Assembly: GCA_036381035.1 (NCBI GenBank)
Contig: DASVDQ010000109.1
Location: forward strand, 1 to 64,000
Reading direction: 5' to 3'
DNA: 64,000 bases
Source of the DNA: Trueperaceae bacterium
GTDB lineage: Bacteria; Deinococcota; Deinococci; Deinococcales; Trueperaceae
Position numbers and translations under genes: made by a program. Shown here piece by piece: positions 59,876 to 64,000 of the stretch; within the stretch, counting starts at the first letter, position 1; each line of letters begins with the position of its first letter. Below the pieces are notes generated by a model, which worked only from the letters and a program-made list of their open reading frames with translations, was not told where the DNA came from and searched no databases.

Positions 59876-60484
59876 GTGAACCGCGCCCTCGCGTTCCCCG
59901 CCGGCACGGTGGCGCACCTCCCGACCGCCACGGGCGGCGAGCTGGCGGACCTGCTGGCCCTGGAGAGGGCCGGGGCGCGCCTCGCCCTGGTGGCGCTGCC
60001 GGCCGCGGTCGAGGACAGCCTCTACCGCTACAACAACCTGCCGGAGCGCCTCGCGCGCCTCTACGCCGGCGTGGACCCCCTCGACCCGGACGAGGACCTC
60101 GTCGAGGAGGCCGAGGGTCCCGCGCTGGCGCTCGTGTCGGGGGCCCACCTGCTCGACGACGTCATCGACGCCGTCTACGAGGCCCTCGCGGGCCTGCCGG
60201 AGGAGCTCGTCGTCCGCCGGCCCGGCGAGGAGGTCGGCGAGCCCGCCGCCGGCAGGCGCGGCGCGCTGCTGGCGTTCAAGGCGCTCATCGGGCGCGACTG
60301 GCGCGCCGACGCCGTGATCGCGCGGCTGCGGCGCCACGGCAGCGTGGCCGTCGACGCCCGGCCGGTGATCGCCCACGCCCGCGCGGCGGCGCCCGACGCC
60401 GAGCTCTCGCTGGTGGCGGCGGAGACGCTCGGTCGACTGGCCACCGTCCACGCCCACGAGGGCGGCGTCACCGGCGTGGCCTGA
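59876..60484 (+). CDS. Unrecognised 202-residue protein
   Basis: A soluble acidic protein, alternating helix and strand, no Cys and no signal peptide. It contains DSLYRYNNLPERLARLYAG and, from about 125, LLAFKALIGRDWRADAVIARLRR. Real coding is indicated by codon use, the -10/start layout and the tight 3' overlap (17 bases) with the converging ROK kinase gene. I do not recognise a family. Confidence 0.72.
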   Translation: MNRALAFPAGTVAHLPTATGGELADLLALERAGARLALVALPAAVEDSLYRYNNLPERLARLYAGVDPLDPDEDLVEEAEGPALALVSGAHLLDDVIDAVYEALAGLPEELVVRRPGEEVGEPAAGRRGALLAFKALIGRDWRADAVIARLRRHGSVAVDARPVIAHARAAAPDAELSLVAAETLGRLATVHAHEGGVTGVA

Positions 60485-61363
60485 AGGCGCGCTCGGCCAC
60501 GGACGCGGCGCCGATCGCGCCGGCGTCTCCCCCGAGCACCGCCAGGCGGAACTCCGGCTCGCAGAAGCCCTCCAGGTACCTCCTGGCCGCCTCCTTGACG
60601 CGGCCCAGGTAGAACTCCCCCGCCGCCGTCAGGCCCCCGCCCAGCACGAACGCCTCCGGGTCGAACACCTTCTGGAGGTTCGCCAGACCGATCCCCGCGA
60701 AGGTGGCGGCGTTGTCGACGATGCCGAGGGCCATGCGCTCGCCGGCGCGGGCCCTCTCGAACACCTCGACCGCGGTCATGGGCCGGCCGTAGGCGAAGGT
60801 GGCGTCGCGGGCGATCGCCCGCCCGCCGGCGATGGCCTCGAGGCTGCCCGTGTGGCCGTCGCCCCCCATGGGCCCGCCGGGCAGCATCGTGACGTGCCCG
60901 ATCTCGCCGCCCAGGCCGTGCGCGCCGCGCACCAGCGTCTCGCCGACGAACAGCCCGCCGCCGATGCCGGTCGAGAGCGTGACGTAGACGCTCGACTCGA
61001 GGTCGCGGGCCGCGCCGTAGAGGTGCTCGGCGAAGCCCGCGGCGTTGGCGTCGTTCTCCAGCTCCACGGGCAGGCCGAGGGCCTCCCCGAGCGCCTCGAC
61101 GACCGGCGCGTCGACCATGCCGGCGATGTTCGGGGCGAACACGACGCGTCCGCGGGCGTGGTCCAGCGGACCGGGCGAGCCGACGCCGACGGCCACGACC
61201 TCGTGGCCGCGGGAGAGCAGCTCGCGCGCGGCGCCGGCCATCGCCGCCACCACGTCGTCGAAGCCCGTCTGCGGCGTGGCGACGCGCACGCGGTCGAGGA
61301 CGCGCCCGTCGTCGACGACCGCCGCCAGGATCTTCGTGCCGCCCAGGTCTATCCCCAAGGTGC

Positions 61364-61367
<4 letters not shown>
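60468..61367 (-). CDS. ROK-family sugar kinase (glucokinase-like)
   Basis: Phosphorylates a hexose, probably glucose, 299 residues. It has LGIDLGGTKILAAVVD (phosphate loop 1), GVGSPGPLDHARG, VELENDANAAGFAEHLYGAARD, the STGIGGGLFV motif and GGEIGHVTM. The ROK zinc motif, normally with three cysteines, reads GGDGHTGSLEAIAGG, so zinc is unlikely to be bound. The start is TTG 61367, overlapping the ackA stop (TTGA), with GAGGT eight bases upstream. Confidence 0.9.
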
Positions 61368-62503
<1,136 letters not shown>

Positions 62504-62515
62504 GTCCACGCGACT

Positions 62516-63208
62516 CTACCCGCCCAGGTCGGCGATCAGCCGGGGACGGAAGCCCAGGGCGTCGGCGGCGACGAAGTGCACGGCCACGCCGTCGAGGCTC
62601 GTCAGCACCGGCTCCTCGCCGTGGACGTGCCCGAACACGAGCGCGTCGGGCGCGTACTCCGCGATCAGCCGCGTGAAGCCGCTCGGCTCGAGCCGCGTGT
62701 TCGTGGGCGGGAAGTGCAGCATCACGACCCGGTAGCGCCCCTCGAGCCGCCGCGCCGCCTGCAGCGAGAGGCTCAGCCTCTCGACCTCCCGCCTGTAGAC
62801 CTTCTCGTCCTCGGCGGTGAAGCCGCGGCTGCCGGGGCAGACCCAGCCGCGGGTGCCGGCGACGACCACCCCGTCCACCGCGAGCGCGTCGTTCTGGACG
62901 GCGTACATGCCCTCGGGCAGCACGCGCCTGAGCTTGCTTATCGAGGGCCACCAGTAGTCGTGGTTGCCGCGCAGCAGGACCTTGCGGCCGGGCAGGGCCG
63001 CGATGTCCGCGAGGTCGAGCAGCGCCTCCTCGAGCCGCATCGCCCAGGAGACGTCGCCGGGCACGAGCACGAGGTCGCCCTCCCCCACCGTCTCGCGCCA
63101 GCGGTCGAAGAACGCCTGCGGGTGACCCTCCCAGTTGCCGCCGAAGACGTCCATCGGCTTGGGCTGCGCCCGCGAGAGGTGGGGGTCGGCGATGGCGAAC
63201 AGGCGCAT
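62516..63208 (-). CDS. Calcineurin-like metallophosphoesterase
   Basis: A 230-residue two-metal phosphoesterase. Motifs in order: FAIADPHLS, VPGDVSWAM, LRGNHDYWWPS, MLHFPPTN and FGHVHGEEP. The PMDVFGGNWEGHPQAFF segment is typical of the predicted phosphohydrolases with this layout. Substrate unknown. TAGTAT lies nine bases before ATG. Confidence 0.88.
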   Translation of the reverse strand: MRLFAIADPHLSRAQPKPMDVFGGNWEGHPQAFFDRWRETVGEGDLVLVPGDVSWAMRLEEALLDLADIAALPGRKVLLRGNHDYWWPSISKLRRVLPEGMYAVQNDALAVDGVVVAGTRGWVCPGSRGFTAEDEKVYRREVERLSLSLQAARRLEGRYRVVMLHFPPTNTRLEPSGFTRLIAEYAPDALVFGHVHGEEPVLTSLDGVAVHFVAADALGFRPRLIADLGG

Positions 63209-63234
63209 CGGAGGGCGATACTACCCGGCGCGCC

Positions 63235-63777
63235 TCACCACGGCAGGTCGGTGCGCTCGACGCCGGAGGCGTCGAGGCGCGCCAGCATCTCCTCGGCCGT
63301 CTCCCCGGTGACCGGGTGACGCCACCGCGGGTCGACCTCGCGCAGCGGCACGAGCACGAAGGCCCTGTGGTGGAGGCGGGGGTGCGGGACCGTGGCGACG
63401 GGGTCGTCGACGTTCGCGTCGCCGTGGGCGAGCAGGTCGAGGTCGATCACGCGCGGACCCCAGCGCTCCCGCCTCACCCGCCCGAGGCGCTCCTCGATGT
63501 CGAGCAGCGCCCTGAGCAGCGCGTGCGTCGAGAGCGCCGTGCGCAGCGCCACGACCGCGTTGAGGTAGTCGGGCTGGCCGGGCGGGCCGCCCACCGGCGC
63601 CGTGCGGTAGAGCGAGGAGCGGGCGACGACCTCGCCGAGGCCCCGCAGCTCGTCGAGCGCCCGGCGCAGCGCGGCGTGGCTGTCGCCGACGTTGCCGCCT
63701 AGCGCCACCCAGGCCAACGCCTCGTCGCCTCGCGGCGCGGCCCCCTCGTCCCCGCGCGGCGGGGCTCCCTCAGGCAC
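63235..63777 (-). CDS. folK: 6-hydroxymethyl-7,8-dihydropterin pyrophosphokinase
   Basis: Adds pyrophosphate to hydroxymethyldihydropterin in folate synthesis. The 180 residues begin with an acidic/Pro leader, then WVALGGNVGDSHAALRRAL, SSLYRTAPVGGPPGQPDYLNAVV, ERWGPRVIDLDLL and PHPRLHHRAFVLVPL. GTG 63777 overlaps folB by eight bases, consistent with a folate operon continuing to the right. Confidence 0.95.
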   Translation of the reverse strand: MPEGAPPRGDEGAAPRGDEALAWVALGGNVGDSHAALRRALDELRGLGEVVARSSLYRTAPVGGPPGQPDYLNAVVALRTALSTHALLRALLDIEERLGRVRRERWGPRVIDLDLLAHGDANVDDPVATVPHPRLHHRAFVLVPLREVDPRWRHPVTGETAEEMLARLDASGVERTDLPW

Positions 63778-64000
63778 GACGCCTCTCGAGCTCGCAATGG
63801 ACGTCGCGCACGACGCCCGGCAGCGGCGCGTGGGGCTTGTGCACCCTCACCCTCACGGCCACGACGCGCGGCTCCGCGTCGAGCACGGCGTCCGCCACGG
63901 CGGCGGCCACCGACTCGATCAGCTTGAAGCGCTTGCCGGTGACGACGGCGGCCACGAGGCGGTAGACGCGGGCGTAGTCGGCGGCCTCCGCCAGCGCGTC
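63770..64000 (-). CDS. folB: Dihydroneopterin aldolase, 5' end beyond window
   Basis: The C-terminal 76 residues of FolB, which converts dihydroneopterin to the FolK substrate. Visible motifs are EAADYARVYRLVAAVV, the catalytic-site FKLIESVAAAVADAV and VRVHKPHAPLPG. The start lies right of base 64000. It overlaps folK. Confidence 0.92.
   Translation of the reverse strand, partial: DALAEAADYARVYRLVAAVVTGKRFKLIESVAAAVADAVLDAEPRVVAVRVRVHKPHAPLPGVVRDVHCELERRRA

Overview
This 64 kb window is chromosomal, very GC-rich and densely packed. It most likely comes from a member of the Deinococcota, probably near Truepera. EF-Tu, S12 and S7 resemble their Thermus counterparts. The pilus ATPase has the three-module N-terminus of Thermus PilF. 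Many genes start at the RNA 5' end, with a TAnnnT -10 box 5-8 nt before the start codon, as described for Deinococcus. Start codons are often GTG or TTG, and stop/start overlaps (GTGA, ATGA, TTGA) tie most operons together. I see no phage, IS element, CRISPR array or rRNA. The one tRNA is tRNA-Ile(GAU). Frames were judged by reading; no database search was run.

Layout. 1-4.2 kb: the str operon on the minus strand (rpsL-rpsG-fusA-tuf, tuf cut by the window edge), with a one-base frameshift in fusA. 4.3-6.9 kb: a non-homologous end-joining operon (LigD-type polymerase plus two different Ku proteins). 7-9.8 kb: purK and an in-frame Sua5-PurE fusion. 9.8-18.2 kb: two regulatory or unknown genes, a 39-codon gene with a near-consensus promoter, aroH, an acyl-CoA dehydrogenase, dusA, ispH, tRNA-Ile, a membrane-anchored trypsin-like protease and a DHH phosphoesterase. 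18.3-26.7 kb: a P-type cation ATPase, an HMG-CoA lyase, recN, a zinc ribbon, a cysteine-free family-4 uracil-DNA glycosylase, dtd and carA. 26.8-32.2 kb: a sucrose-phosphate-synthase-like glycosyltransferase with its HAD phosphatase, a short GlmU, lgt, a DUF456 protein and a MoaB/Mog protein.

32.4-41.3 kb: sucCD, glutamyl-Q-tRNA(Asp) synthetase, trpBA, an RlpA lipoprotein, tatD, an alpha/beta hydrolase without its nucleophile serine, and a YqeG-type phosphatase. 41.3-46.6 kb: type IV pilus ATPases pilB/pilF and pilT, the latter preceded by three 70-bp tandem copies of its own initiation region, then an ATP-grasp protein. 46.6-53.9 kb: a leucine leader peptide with an attenuator, leuC-leuD-leuB-ilvD, then ThuA-like, Gfo/Idh/MocA and metallopeptidase genes in one chain of touching genes. 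54-64 kb: ubiX-ispD-ispE, a PspC protein, an E2-like protein with an E3-binding domain but no catalytic motif, a four-PASTA membrane protein, an unknown gene, a ROK kinase with ackA, a metallophosphoesterase, and folK/folB.

How the genes connect: the metabolic genes cover branched-chain amino acid, tryptophan, purine, folate, MEP isoprenoid and TCA steps. DNA repair is represented by RecN, UDG and NHEJ. The least ordinary signals are regulatory or architectural: the leucine attenuator whose leader peptide itself appears leaderless, the tandemly duplicated translation-initiation regions before pilT and leuB, the widespread -10/start geometry, the two-Ku operon, the Sua5-PurE fusion, and several proteins that keep a fold but have lost its hallmark residues.
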